Shown here: piece after piece, positions 12,163 to 20,615 of the stretch
Layout of the letters: every line of letters starts with the position of its first letter
How positions within the stretch are numbered: the first letter of the stretch is position 1
Origin: Sphingomonas sp.
GTDB lineage: Bacteria; Pseudomonadota; Alphaproteobacteria; Sphingomonadales; Sphingomonadaceae
Length of the DNA stretch: 47,683 bases
Assembly (NCBI RefSeq): GCF_026460985.1
Contig: NZ_JAPKNM010000037.1
Location: 1-47,683, forward strand
Direction: 5' to 3'
The notes under the pieces: generated by a model
Seen by the model: only the letters and a program-made list of their open reading frames with translations
Databases searched by the model: none
Told to the model about the DNA's origin: nothing
Program-made: the position numbers and the translations under genes

Positions 12163-13865
12163 GCTTCCGACCCACCGCCCTGCTCGCCAAGGCCCAGCCG
12201 CTCGGCCGCGCTCTGATGCTGCCGATCGCGGTGCTCCCGATCGCTGCCTTGCTGCTCCGGCTCGGGCAGGCCGACATGCTCGGCATCCCATTCGTCGCCG
12301 CGGCGGGCGAGGCGATCTTCTCCAATCTCGGCCTGCTCTTCGCCGCGGGCGTCGCGGTGGGGCTCGCGCGCGAGAACCATGGCGCGGCCTCGCTCGCGGG
12401 CGTCGTGGCCTATCTGGTCGCAGTCGAGGGCGCCAAGGTGCTGCTGCACCTGCCCCACGAGATCGCCACCGCGCCGGCGATCGAACAGGCCGCCTGGCGC
12501 GCGAAGGAAATCGCCAAGCTGAGCGTCGCCGCCGGCATCCTGGCGGGCATCGTCGCGGGCGTGCTCTACAACCGCTTCTCGAACATCAAGCTGCCCGATT
12601 ATCTCGCCTTTTTCGCCGGACGTCGCTTCGTGCCGATCGTCGCGGGGCTCGCGGGCCTTGTCGGCGCGGTGCTGTTCGGGCTCGGCTTCCCCTGGTTCGA
12701 GGCGGGCGTCGATACGCTCAGCCGCTGGGTGCTCGGCGCGGGGCCGGTGGGACTATTCCTCTACGGGCTGCTCAACCGGCTGCTGCTGATCACCGGGCTG
12801 CATCACATCCTCAACAACATCCCCTGGTTCCTGCTCGGCGAGTACAACGGCGCGACCGGCGACATCAAACGCTTCTTCGCCGGCGATCCGAGCGCGGGCG
12901 CGTTCATGTCGGGCTTCTTCCCGGTGATGATGTTCGGACTGCCCGCGGCCTGCCTCGCCATGTACCGCAACGCGCTGCCCGAGCGCCGCAAGGCGGTGGG
13001 CGGCCTGCTGCTCAGCCTCGCGCTCACTTCGTTCCTCACCGGCGTGACCGAGCCGATCGAGTTCACCTTCATCTTCCTCGCCCCCGTGCTCTACGCCATC
13101 CATGCGGTGCTCACCGGCATCTCGATGGTGGTCATGGATGCGCTCGGCGTGAAGCTCGGCTTCGGCTTCTCGGCGGGGCTGTTCGACTATGTGCTCAATT
13201 TCGGCCTCGCGACCAAGCCGCTACTGCTGTTGCCGGTCGGTGCCGTCTATTTCTGGATCTACTACGTCGCGTTCAGCTGGAGCATCCGGCGCTGGGACCT
13301 CAAGACGCCCGGCCGCGAGACCGACGCGCCCGTTGTCGGACCGCAAGCCGTAACGGGCGAGCGGGGGCCGGCGATCCTCGCGGCGCTGGGCGGCGGCGCC
13401 AATGTCCGCAGCGTCGATGCCTGCACCACCCGGCTGCGGCTGGTGGTGGCGGATTTCGTGCCGGTCGACGAAGCCGCCCTGCGCGCGCTCGGCGCCCGCG
13501 GCGTGCTCAAGCTCGACAATGGCGCGCTCCAGGTCGTGTTCGGCCCGATGGCCGACCAGATCGCCGGAGAGGTGCGCGGGGCGCTGGCGGCGGGACCCGC
13601 CGCTGCTCCGGCCGCTCCGGCCGCGCCGCGGCTCGATCCCGCGGCGATCGTCCGCGCGCTGGGAACTGGCAACGTCCGCGCGGTGCATGCCCGAGGTACG
13701 CGTCTGCTGGTCGAGTTGAGTGACCTGTCGAAGCTGGACGAGCTCGCGCTCCGCCGCGGCGGCATCCTGGCCGCGGTGATTCCGAGTGATGCCGGCCGGC
13801 CGGTCCACCTCATCGCGGGTGGCGCGACGGCGCAACTGGCGGAAGCGCTTCAGCCGGTCAGGTAG
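12159..13865 (+). CDS. nagE: PTS N-acetylglucosamine permease EIICB with extra degenerate EIIB-like domain
   Basis: Inner-membrane transport and phosphorylation of GlcNAc to GlcNAc-6-phosphate. Residues about 1-385 form the EIIC membrane domain (hydrophobic helices from the start; GLHHILNNIPWF and SFLTGVTEPIEFTF match the GlcNAc/glucose EIIC family). Residues about 400-480 are EIIB, with the phospho-cysteine Cys422 in VDACTTRLRL. After an Ala/Pro linker, residues about 490-568 look like a second EIIB copy: NVRAVHARGTRLLVEL aligns with NVRSVDACTTRLRL, but Arg replaces the phospho-cysteine. E. coli NagE instead ends in EIIA, which here sits on the partner fusion. The last 8 bases overlap the end of the converging small gene. 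Confidence 0.93.
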   Translation: MSFRPTALLAKAQPLGRALMLPIAVLPIAALLLRLGQADMLGIPFVAAAGEAIFSNLGLLFAAGVAVGLARENHGAASLAGVVAYLVAVEGAKVLLHLPHEIATAPAIEQAAWRAKEIAKLSVAAGILAGIVAGVLYNRFSNIKLPDYLAFFAGRRFVPIVAGLAGLVGAVLFGLGFPWFEAGVDTLSRWVLGAGPVGLFLYGLLNRLLLITGLHHILNNIPWFLLGEYNGATGDIKRFFAGDPSAGAFMSGFFPVMMFGLPAACLAMYRNALPERRKAVGGLLLSLALTSFLTGVTEPIEFTFIFLAPVLYAIHAVLTGISMVVMDALGVKLGFGFSAGLFDYVLNFGLATKPLLLLPVGAVYFWIYYVAFSWSIRRWDLKTPGRETDAPVVGPQAVTGERGPAILAALGGGANVRSVDACTTRLRLVVADFVPVDEAALRALGARGVLKLDNGALQVVFGPMADQIAGEVRGALAAGPAAAPAAPAAPRLDPAAIVRALGTGNVRAVHARGTRLLVELSDLSKLDELALRRGGILAAVIPSDAGRPVHLIAGGATAQLAEALQPVR

Positions 13866-14115
13866 CGCGCTGGATCAGTCCGGCGCGGTCGGCCTCGACC
13901 ACATCGGCATAGGATACCCGTCCGGTCGCGCTTTCGATCCAGCATTCGGCGTCGCCATAGCCGCCCTGGCGCACCAGCACGAAGGCGCAGTCGCCGAACG
14001 GCCCGAACAATGCGGCGACGGGGCCGCCGCGTGCGGTGGGCCGGTTCACATAGACTTCGGCAAAGGCGCTCATCGGCGGCAGATTCACGGCGGTAGCGCC
14101 GTACATCGTGTCCAT
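13858..14115 (-). CDS. 85-aa protein of unknown function
   Basis: A small acidic protein with no signal peptide or membrane segment. The start ATG 14115 is backed by a strong Shine-Dalgarno (GGGAGGGG just upstream, two bases from the ATG). A Met three codons later could also be used. The body contains VYVNRPTARGGPVAALFG, FVLVRQGGYGDAECWI and a C-terminal VVEADRAGLIQRAT; I do not recognise a family. It sits between nagE (converging, 8-base overlap) and the divergent GntR gene, so it shares the regulator's control region and may be part of the GlcNAc regulon. The frame remains open upstream but those residues look non-coding. Confidence 0.65.
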   Translation of the reverse strand: MDTMYGATAVNLPPMSAFAEVYVNRPTARGGPVAALFGPFGDCAFVLVRQGGYGDAECWIESATGRVSYADVVEADRAGLIQRAT

Positions 14116-14326
14116 AACCCCTCCCAGGTCCCGTTTTTCTCCTCCGATCCCGGCTTCTTTGGCCGAGTCTTGAATCGGTTGGACAAGTTGCGAGTATGAC
14201 GCACCATTTCGGCACGTCAACGGCCAAGTCGGCGCGTATTTGGTATAACCTGTCCAACCAATCCGTTCCGCCGGGCTTGGCAAGGCGGGCGCGTTGCGGC
14301 TAGCTACGGCCCGGGGAGGAGCGCCT
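14116..14326. promoter_or_regulatory. gntR / small-protein divergent region with FadR-type operator sites
   Basis: Three sites fit or nearly fit the FadR-type GntR pattern TNGTNNNACNA. TTGTCCAACCG is on the minus strand at 14176-14186. TGGTATAACCT (14241-14251) and CTGTCCAACCA (14250-14260) overlap on the plus strand with their centres about 9 bases apart. The first and third form a 9-bp inverted repeat, GGTTGGACA (14177-14185) and TGTCCAACC (14251-14259). Their placement just upstream of gntR fits autoregulation. No convincing -35/-10 pair was found. GGGGAGGA at 14313-14320 is the gntR ribosome binding site. Confidence 0.62.
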
Positions 14327-15025
14327 TTGGCACAGGGCATTGCGCAAACGGGCGAGGGGCGGCTGGCCGACCGGGCCTATATGCGGATCGTCGAGATCAT
14401 CAACGGCGACGATCTCCAGATCGGCGATCGGCTGCCGTCCGAACCGCGGCTCGCCGAGATGTTCGGCATGTCGCGCACGGTGGTACGCGAGGCGCTGGTG
14501 CGGCTCGCCGCCGACGGCATCACCGAGGCGCGGCGCGGCGCCGGTTCCTACGTCATGCGACGGCCCTCCGAGCGGCTCGGCGCGCACATGCCGATGGCCG
14601 AGCTTTCGGCGACGCTCGGCACCTATGAGGTGCGCTTCGTCCTTGAGGCTGAGGCCTGCCGGCTGGCGGCGATGCGCCGCTCGCCTGAGCAGATGGAGGC
14701 GATCCAGGAGGCGATGGAGGCGTTGCGCGCCGCCTTGCTATCCAACGGTCCCGCGCATGAGGAGGATTGGGCGCTCCATCGCACGATCTTCGAGGCGACG
14801 GCGAACCCCGCCTTCCTGGCGACGTTCGATCATCTCGAGGAAGGGATCTACCGGATCCTGCGCGCCGGCGTGGACATCTCGCGTGCGCGGTCGGTTGAAG
14901 CGATCGGCGCGATGATCACCGAGCACGAGATGGTGGTCGAGGCGATCCGCGCCCAGGACGCCGACGGCGCCGCGCTGGCGATGCGCTGGCATCTGTCGCA
15001 GGGGCGGAAGCGGCTGATGCCCTGA
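14327..15025 (+). CDS. GntR-family transcriptional regulator, FadR/FCD subfamily
   Basis: Likely ligand-responsive repressor of the GlcNAc genes. The 232-aa product has a winged helix (about 15-80: LQIGDRLPSEPRLAEMFGMSRTVVREALVRLAADGI, EARRGAGSYV) and an all-helical FCD effector domain (about 90-225: YEVRFVLEAEACRLAA, DWALHRTIFEATANP, EHEMVVEAI...DGAALAMRWHL). TTG 14327 is preferred because GGGGAGGA lies 6 bases upstream; an in-frame TTG at 14294 lacks a site. FadR-subfamily proteins bind GT-N3-AC palindromes, and such sites lie just upstream. The effector, possibly a GlcNAc phosphate, is inferred from context only. Confidence 0.87.
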   Translation: MAQGIAQTGEGRLADRAYMRIVEIINGDDLQIGDRLPSEPRLAEMFGMSRTVVREALVRLAADGITEARRGAGSYVMRRPSERLGAHMPMAELSATLGTYEVRFVLEAEACRLAAMRRSPEQMEAIQEAMEALRAALLSNGPAHEEDWALHRTIFEATANPAFLATFDHLEEGIYRILRAGVDISRARSVEAIGAMITEHEMVVEAIRAQDADGAALAMRWHLSQGRKRLMP

Positions 15026-15026
15026 T

Positions 15027-15107
15027 CGTCATCCCGGCGAAAGCCGGGATCGCGTGCCGTCGGTCGTTCGCTAGCCGCATGAGATCCCGGCTTTCGCCGG
15101 GATGACG
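15027..15107. repeat. REP-like inverted repeat 1
   Basis: Perfect 25-bp arms at 15027-15051 and 15083-15107 (core CCCGGCGAAAGCCGGG) around a 31-base spacer. It lies between the convergent ends of gntR and the efflux lipoprotein gene, where it can act as a bidirectional terminator. Each arm is itself a small hairpin with a GAAA loop, as in the dispersed intergenic repeats of sphingomonads. Confidence 0.85.
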
Positions 15108-15113
15108 GTTGGC

Positions 15114-16511
15114 TTAGCGCCAGCCGCCGCCCAGTGCCTTGTACAGCGCCACCGCCGCTTGCCCCTTCGCAGCACGTGCTTGATCGGCGCGGCTCTCGGC
15201 GCCCAGCAATACCTCGCGCGCACGGAGCAAGGTCAGCCGATCGTCCTCGCCGCGCGCCTGCCGCTTCTCCGCCAACGCATAGGCGGCGCGCTCGCGCTCC
15301 AGGGCGGCGCTCGCCTCGGTCTCGGCGGTGCGCGCATTGAGGAAGCGGTTGATCGCCGCCTCGCTGTCCGAAAGCGCGCCGAGCACCGCTTTCTCGTAGC
15401 GTGCCGCCGCGCCCTGGGCGCGGGCATCGGCGGCGCGGATCTGCGCGCGGATCGTCCCGCCCGAGAAGATCGGCCAGGAGAAGCTCGGCCCGATCTGCAG
15501 CCGCGTGCTCTCGCCCGAGAAGAGATCGCCCGGCGTGCGCGCCTGCTGGCCGATGCTGCCGAACAGGCTGAAGCGCGGGAACAGGTCCGCGGTCGCTACG
15601 CCGATATCCGCGGTAGCAGCGGCAAGCTCGCGTTCGGCGCGGCGGATGTCCGGCCGGCGTTCGAGCAACTCCGAACGCACCCCGACGAGGATCCGGTCGG
15701 GGCTGGCGGGAAGCGGCGCGGGCTTGCGCAATTCGGGAGCCACGTCCTCCGGCGCCGCGCCGACCAGAGCCGCGATCCGATACGCTGCCGCGGCCGCCCG
15801 TGCCTCGGCATCGGGGACGGCGGCCGCGCTGGTCCGTGCCGCGCCCTCGGCGCGCTCCAGCTCGAGCCGAGACGCTTCCCCGGCGGTGAAACGCAGCTGG
15901 GTCAGCCGCGCCAGCTCGGCATCCGATGCGGCGACCGCCCCGACGCTGGCGGCGTCCGCCTGCGCCGCGCGCAAGTCGAAATAGCTCCGCGCGACTTCGC
16001 CGATCAAGGTCAGCATCACGTCGCGCTGGCCGAACAATGCCGCGTCGGCACGCGCATTCGCCGCTTCGACCTGGCGCGTGCGCCGGCCCCAGAAATCGAG
16101 CTCCCAACTCGCGTCGAAGCCGAGGTCGAACAGGCGGAACTCGCGGTCGACGCCGGGGATGTTGCCGATCGGCAGCTGGCCGTTCTCGCTCAGCCGGTTC
16201 TCGGTAGCCGAGCCGGTCGCCTGCACGCTCGGCAGTCGCCCGCCCGCGGCGGCGTCGCGGTTCGCGCGTGCCTCGGCGAGCCGTGCTTCGGCTTCCTTGA
16301 GGTCCGGCGCGCTCGCGATCGCCCGCGCGACCAGTGCGGAGAGCCGGGCGTCGCCGAAGCTGTCCCACCAGGCGAGATCGACCGCGCCCGGCGCGCCGGG
16401 CTCGAGCCAGGGCGCCTGCGTCGCCGCGGTCGGCGCGGGCCGCTGGTAATCGGGGCCGACGGTGCAGCCGGCGAGGAGCAGGGGCAGAACGAGCAGGGGC
16501 AGGCGAGGCAT
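15114..16511 (-). CDS. outer-membrane efflux lipoprotein (TolC/NodT family)
   Basis: Outer-membrane channel of the efflux system encoded upstream. The 465-aa precursor begins MPRLPLLVLPLLLAGC, a lipoprotein signal with lipobox LAGC; the mature protein starts CTVGPDYQRP, the hallmark of NodT/OprM proteins. Two OEP domains follow, with ADLFPRFSLFGSIG and LLERRPDIRRAERELAAA as typical landmarks. The start lies 5 bases after the preceding permease stop, with GGAG spanning that stop. E. coli ybhGFSR relies on shared TolC, whereas here a dedicated channel closes the operon. Confidence 0.92.
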   Translation of the reverse strand: MPRLPLLVLPLLLAGCTVGPDYQRPAPTAATQAPWLEPGAPGAVDLAWWDSFGDARLSALVARAIASAPDLKEAEARLAEARANRDAAAGGRLPSVQATGSATENRLSENGQLPIGNIPGVDREFRLFDLGFDASWELDFWGRRTRQVEAANARADAALFGQRDVMLTLIGEVARSYFDLRAAQADAASVGAVAASDAELARLTQLRFTAGEASRLELERAEGAARTSAAAVPDAEARAAAAAYRIAALVGAAPEDVAPELRKPAPLPASPDRILVGVRSELLERRPDIRRAERELAAATADIGVATADLFPRFSLFGSIGQQARTPGDLFSGESTRLQIGPSFSWPIFSGGTIRAQIRAADARAQGAAARYEKAVLGALSDSEAAINRFLNARTAETEASAALERERAAYALAEKRQARGEDDRLTLLRAREVLLGAESRADQARAAKGQAAVALYKALGGGWR

Positions 16512-16516
16512 CGGAG

Positions 16517-17620
16517 TCACTCCATGCGCGCACGGAACAGCCAGGCCGACGCGGAGAGCGTTGCGCAGGCGATCAGCGCGAGCGGCCAGAGCTGGTGGAA
16601 CACGGCGGCGGCGGGCATCGCCTTGAGGAAGAGTCCCTGGACGATGACGAGGAAATAGCGGGCGGGGTCGAGATAGGTCACGACCTGGAGCCAGTCGGGC
16701 ATGTTGTCGATCGGGCTGGCATAGCCCGAGAGCAGGATCAGTGGCGTGGTGATCAGGAACACGCCGAGGAACGCCTGTTGCTGCGTCTTCGCGAGCGACG
16801 AGACCAGCATGCCCAGCCCGATCAGCGCGAGCATGTACATGGCGAGGCTCAAATAGAAGAGCAGCAGCGATCCGGTGAAGGGCACGCCGAATATCAGTGG
16901 CGCGACGATCAGATACACGCTGCCGTTGATCATCCCGATGATGAAGGGTGGCACCATCTTGCCGATCAGGATCTCGTGCACGCGCAAGGGCGAGACCATC
17001 AGCTGGTCGAACGTTCCCAGCTCGCGCTCGCGCGCCACCGATTGCGAGGTGATGGCGAGCCCCGCGACCGAGGTGATGATCGCCACCAGCGAGGGCAGAG
17101 TGAACCAGATGTAATCGAGCGCCGGGTTGTACCAGTTGGTGACCACGCTCCCCGGCGGCTGTGCGGGGCCCGGCCGCGCCACCGTGTCCGCGCCGACCCC
17201 GGCGACGATCTGGGTGAGGTAGCCGTTGACGATCTGCGCCGCGTTCGAGCGCCGTCCGTCGAGCACCACGCCCACCGTCGCCGGCTTGCCCGCGGCGACG
17301 CGGCGGTCGAAATCCTCGTCGATCACCAGGGCGGCGATCACCTTCTGGTTGTCGATCGCGTCGCGTAGTTCGTGCGGGCTGCGCAGCTGCACGATCTTGC
17401 GGAAATTGGGGCTGCCCGTGATCCTCGACACGATCTCCGCCGAATGCGCGCCGGAGCTGCGATCGAGGATCGCGACGTCGACATTCTTGACGTCGAGCGT
17501 GGTCGCGAAGGTGAAGATGAACAGCTGCATCAGCGGCGGCACGAACAACACGATGCGCGACTTGGGATCGCGCAGCACCGCCCACATCTCCTTGACGATC
17601 ATGGCCAGCAACCTGCGCAT
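16517..17620 (-). CDS. ybhR: ABC-2 type efflux permease (YbhR-like)
   Basis: Inner-membrane half of an ABC-2 exporter, 367 aa (E. coli YbhR 368). One N-terminal helix (IVLFVPPLMQLFIFTFATTL), a periplasmic domain of about 150 residues, then five hydrophobic segments. Between them is the cytoplasmic SVARERELGTFDQLMVSPLRVHEILIGK element typical of the DrrB/YbhR group. The start overlaps the upstream permease stop by one base (TGATG), so the pair is coupled and probably forms a heterodimer. The transported compound cannot be deduced. Confidence 0.9.
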   Translation of the reverse strand: MRRLLAMIVKEMWAVLRDPKSRIVLFVPPLMQLFIFTFATTLDVKNVDVAILDRSSGAHSAEIVSRITGSPNFRKIVQLRSPHELRDAIDNQKVIAALVIDEDFDRRVAAGKPATVGVVLDGRRSNAAQIVNGYLTQIVAGVGADTVARPGPAQPPGSVVTNWYNPALDYIWFTLPSLVAIITSVAGLAITSQSVARERELGTFDQLMVSPLRVHEILIGKMVPPFIIGMINGSVYLIVAPLIFGVPFTGSLLLFYLSLAMYMLALIGLGMLVSSLAKTQQQAFLGVFLITTPLILLSGYASPIDNMPDWLQVVTYLDPARYFLVIVQGLFLKAMPAAAVFHQLWPLALIACATLSASAWLFRARME

Positions 17621-18747
17621 CAGTCGAGGCTCCTTCGCGTGACCCGGAACGACAGCAGGAAGAAGAACAGCCCGAAGCCGAGCATGATGCCGATGTTCGG
17701 GAGCAGCAGGGGCCATTGGTCGCCGGCGAGGAACACCGATTCGAGCGCCGGGATCAGGTAGCGTGCCGGCACCAGATAGGTCAGCGCCTGGATCGGCCAG
17801 GGCATCGAGCTGATCTCGTAGATGAAGCCCGAGAGCAGGAAGGTCGGCAGGAAGGCCGAGAGCAAGGCGATCTGGCTCGCGACGAACTGGTTCTTCGTGG
17901 CGGAGGAGATGAACAGCCCGAGCCCGAGGGCGGGCATCAGGAACGCCGATCCGACCACGAACAGCGCGAACACCGATCCGCGGAAGGGTACGCCGAAGAT
18001 GAACACGCCGATCACGGTGCACAGCGTCATCGAGGCGAGGGCGAGGAGATAATAGGGGATCACCTTGCTGGCGATGAACTCGGCCATCGAGATCGGCGTG
18101 GCCATCATCGCCTCCATCGTGCCGCGCTCCCATTCGCGCGCGACGACGAGCGCCGTCAGGAGCGTGCCGATCATCGTCATCACGTTGGCGATCGATCCGG
18201 GGACGAGGAAGTAGCGGCTCTTGAGCTCGGGATTGTACCAGAAGCGCGACGAGAGGCTGACCGGCGGCCCGGCCGCTCCGGGATTGCGCTCCAGCCCCTC
18301 GGCGGCCGCCCATTGCGCGCGCACGCCCTCGCCATAGGCCGCGGCGAAGTTGGCGGTGTTGGGCTGCGATCCGTCGGTGATGATCTGGATCGCGGGCGCG
18401 CGGCCGCGCTTCACGCCCTCGCCGAAATCCGGTGGGATGACGATGATCGCGCGCAGGTCCCCGGAGACCATCCTCTCGCGCACCGGCTGGATCGTCCGCG
18501 CCATCGTCACGTCGAAATAGCGCGAGGTCTGATAGGCCTGGGCGAGCCTGAGCGCGGGCGCGCTCGAATCCTGCAGCACCACCCCGATCCGCGTCCGGCT
18601 GCTGTCGAGCGACACCGCATAGCCGAACAGGAAGAGCAGGATCATCGGCAGCACGAAGGCGATCAGGAAGGTCGACGGATCACGCAGGATCTGCGCGCCT
18701 TCCTTGCGGACGAGCGCGGCGAGGCGGCGAGTGGAGAAGCTACTCAT
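17620..18747 (-). CDS. ybhS: ABC-2 type efflux permease (YbhS-like)
   Basis: Partner of the next permease; 375 aa (E. coli YbhS 377). Topology is the same: N-terminal helix (FLIAFVLPMILLFLFGYAVSL), a large periplasmic loop, then five helices with VVAREWERGTMEAMMATPISMAEFIASK at the cytoplasmic face. The ABC-2 signature region near the end (SGFIYEISSMPWPIQALTYLVPARY) is well kept. The ATG lies just beside REP-like repeat 2, which separates it from the ATPase gene. Confidence 0.9.
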   Translation of the reverse strand: MSSFSTRRLAALVRKEGAQILRDPSTFLIAFVLPMILLFLFGYAVSLDSSRTRIGVVLQDSSAPALRLAQAYQTSRYFDVTMARTIQPVRERMVSGDLRAIIVIPPDFGEGVKRGRAPAIQIITDGSQPNTANFAAAYGEGVRAQWAAAEGLERNPGAAGPPVSLSSRFWYNPELKSRYFLVPGSIANVMTMIGTLLTALVVAREWERGTMEAMMATPISMAEFIASKVIPYYLLALASMTLCTVIGVFIFGVPFRGSVFALFVVGSAFLMPALGLGLFISSATKNQFVASQIALLSAFLPTFLLSGFIYEISSMPWPIQALTYLVPARYLIPALESVFLAGDQWPLLLPNIGIMLGFGLFFFLLSFRVTRRSLD

Positions 18748-18749
18748 AA

Positions 18750-18848
18750 CCCCTGCCCTTCAGGGGAGGGGTTGGGGTGGGGCAGTGCCTCAAGCGACAG
18801 GGCTCGCGGACAGGCCCTATCCCCAACCCCTCCCCTGAAGGGGAGGGG
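18750..18848. repeat. REP-like inverted repeat 2
   Basis: Arms of 28 bases at 18750-18777 and 18821-18848 with one mismatch (core CCCTTCAGGGGAGGGG). It sits inside the efflux operon between the ATPase and YbhS-like permease genes, starting two bases upstream of the permease ATG. The transcript would form a stable stem-loop there, which may modulate relative expression or protect mRNA ends. Confidence 0.85.
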
Positions 18849-18868
18849 CTTTAAGAGGGAAACCCCGC

Positions 18869-20614
18869 TCACGCCGCCTCCCTCCCTTCGCGTCGCCGGT
18901 CGAATTCCTCGATCAGCGCGATGAAGGCGTCCTCCATCGTCGGATCGTCGAGCCCGGCAAGCTCGCCCGCCTGCGCCTTCAGCTCATCCGGCGTGCCGGT
19001 CGCGATCTGCTCGGCGCGGTAGATCAGCGTGACGCGGTCGCAATATTCGGCCTCGTCCATGAAGTGCGTGGTGACCAGCACGGTCACGCCCTTTTCGACC
19101 AGTCCGTTGATATGTGTCCAGAACTCGCGCCGCGTGACCGGATCGACACCCGAGGTCGGCTCGTCGAGGAAGAGGACGGGCGGCTCGTGCATCACCGCGC
19201 AGGCGAGCGCGAGGCGCTGCTTGAAGCCGAGCGGCAGCGTCCCCGCATTGACGTCGAGCTTTCCCTTCAGCTCGAAGATCTCGATCATCGCCTCGATCGC
19301 GCGCTTCGCGGTCTCGCGGTCGAGATCATAGGCGCCGGCGAAGAAATCGAGATTCTGGCGGACGCTGAGATCGCCGTAGAGCGAGAATTTCTGCGCCATG
19401 TAGCCCAGCGACGCCCGCGCATCGGCGCGCGAGCGCCGCAGGTCGTGCCCCGCCACCGCCCCGCTGCCGCTGGTCGGCGTGAGCAGCCCGCACAGCATCT
19501 TGAACGTCGTGGACTTGCCCGCGCCGTTCGGCCCGAGCAGTCCGAAGATTTGCCCGCGCGGAATCTCGAAATGCATCTCGCTCGCCGCGGTGAAGTCGCC
19601 GAAACGCTTGGTCAGCCCCTTGGCCTCGATCGCGCACGCGTCGCTCTCGGGGATCGCCCGATAGCGTGCCGCGAGCGCGCTGGTGCCCTTGGGCCCGCCG
19701 CCCAGCCGTTCGATGAAGCCGTCCTCGAAGCGGGGCGGGGCGGGCTCGATCGTACCGCCCTCGGCTGCCAGCGATCCCGGGGTGGGGGCGGGCGCGTTCT
19801 CGGCCATCAGCAGCCGCACCGATCGCCCCTGGATCGTCCCGTCGATCACTTCGTCGCGGTCGAGCGTGCGAGTGAGGAAATGGCGGCGGCGGTCCTTGAA
19901 GCCGGTGACGCGGAACACGCGGCTCTCGACCTTGCCGGTGAGATCGGCGGGCGGCCCGTCGAACAGCAATTGCCCCTCGTTGAGCAGATAGACGGAATCG
20001 CACTTCTCGGCCTCGTCGAGATAGGCGGTCGACCAGAGCACGCCGATCCCTTGATCGGTGAGCTCGCCGACCATCGCCCAGAGCTCGCGCCGCGAGATCG
20101 GGTCGACGCCCACGCCGGGTTCGTCGAGCAGCAGCACCCTGGGCGTCTTCACCAGCGCGCAGGCGAGCCCGAGCTTCTGCTTCATGCCGCCCGAGAGTTT
20201 GCCCGCCAGCCGGTCCTGGAAGCGCGCGAGGTCGGTGAAGTCGAGCAGCCGGTCGAAGCTCTCCTTGCGCTCGGCTTTGGGCAGCCCGCGCACTTCGGCA
20301 TAGAGGGTGAGGTTCTCGATGACGGTCAGGTCCTCGTAGAGCCCGAAGCGCTGGGGCATGTAGCCGAGGTCGTCGAGCTTCCGCCCCGGCGCCGCGCCCA
20401 GCACCTCGACCTCGCCGCCGGTCGGCGCCATCAGCCCGGCGAGGATGCGGATCAACGTGGTCTTGCCCGCCCCGTCGGGGCCGACGAGCCCGGTGACCTT
20501 GCCGGGCGCGATCACCATGGAGACACCGTCGAGAGCCGTGAGCGCGTCGAAGCGCTTGATGAGGTTCGAGGTGCGGGCGACGGGGCCGGTCACAGCTCGT
20601 GGCTCCGACCCCAT
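18869..20614 (-). CDS. ybhF: double-ATPase subunit of ABC exporter (YbhF-like)
   Basis: Powers the two ABC-2 permeases. 581 aa (E. coli YbhF 578) with two nucleotide-binding domains. Domain 1 has Walker A GPDGAGKTT, signature LSGGMKQKLGLA and Walker B RVLLLDEPGVGVD. Domain 2 (from about 325) has GPNGAGKST, a degenerate signature (LPLGFKQRLALA) and VLFLDEPTSGVD. I start at ATG 20614; the frame is open 18 codons further, but those codons are the arm of REP-like repeat 3 (they would read GPRFRGGDG). GTG 20593 is another possible start. The degenerate second signature suggests unequal ATP sites, as in other fused exporters. Confidence 0.9.
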   Translation of the reverse strand: MGSEPRAVTGPVARTSNLIKRFDALTALDGVSMVIAPGKVTGLVGPDGAGKTTLIRILAGLMAPTGGEVEVLGAAPGRKLDDLGYMPQRFGLYEDLTVIENLTLYAEVRGLPKAERKESFDRLLDFTDLARFQDRLAGKLSGGMKQKLGLACALVKTPRVLLLDEPGVGVDPISRRELWAMVGELTDQGIGVLWSTAYLDEAEKCDSVYLLNEGQLLFDGPPADLTGKVESRVFRVTGFKDRRRHFLTRTLDRDEVIDGTIQGRSVRLLMAENAPAPTPGSLAAEGGTIEPAPPRFEDGFIERLGGGPKGTSALAARYRAIPESDACAIEAKGLTKRFGDFTAASEMHFEIPRGQIFGLLGPNGAGKSTTFKMLCGLLTPTSGSGAVAGHDLRRSRADARASLGYMAQKFSLYGDLSVRQNLDFFAGAYDLDRETAKRAIEAMIEIFELKGKLDVNAGTLPLGFKQRLALACAVMHEPPVLFLDEPTSGVDPVTRREFWTHINGLVEKGVTVLVTTHFMDEAEYCDRVTLIYRAEQIATGTPDELKAQAGELAGLDDPTMEDAFIALIEEFDRRREGREAA

Positions 20615-20615
20615 T

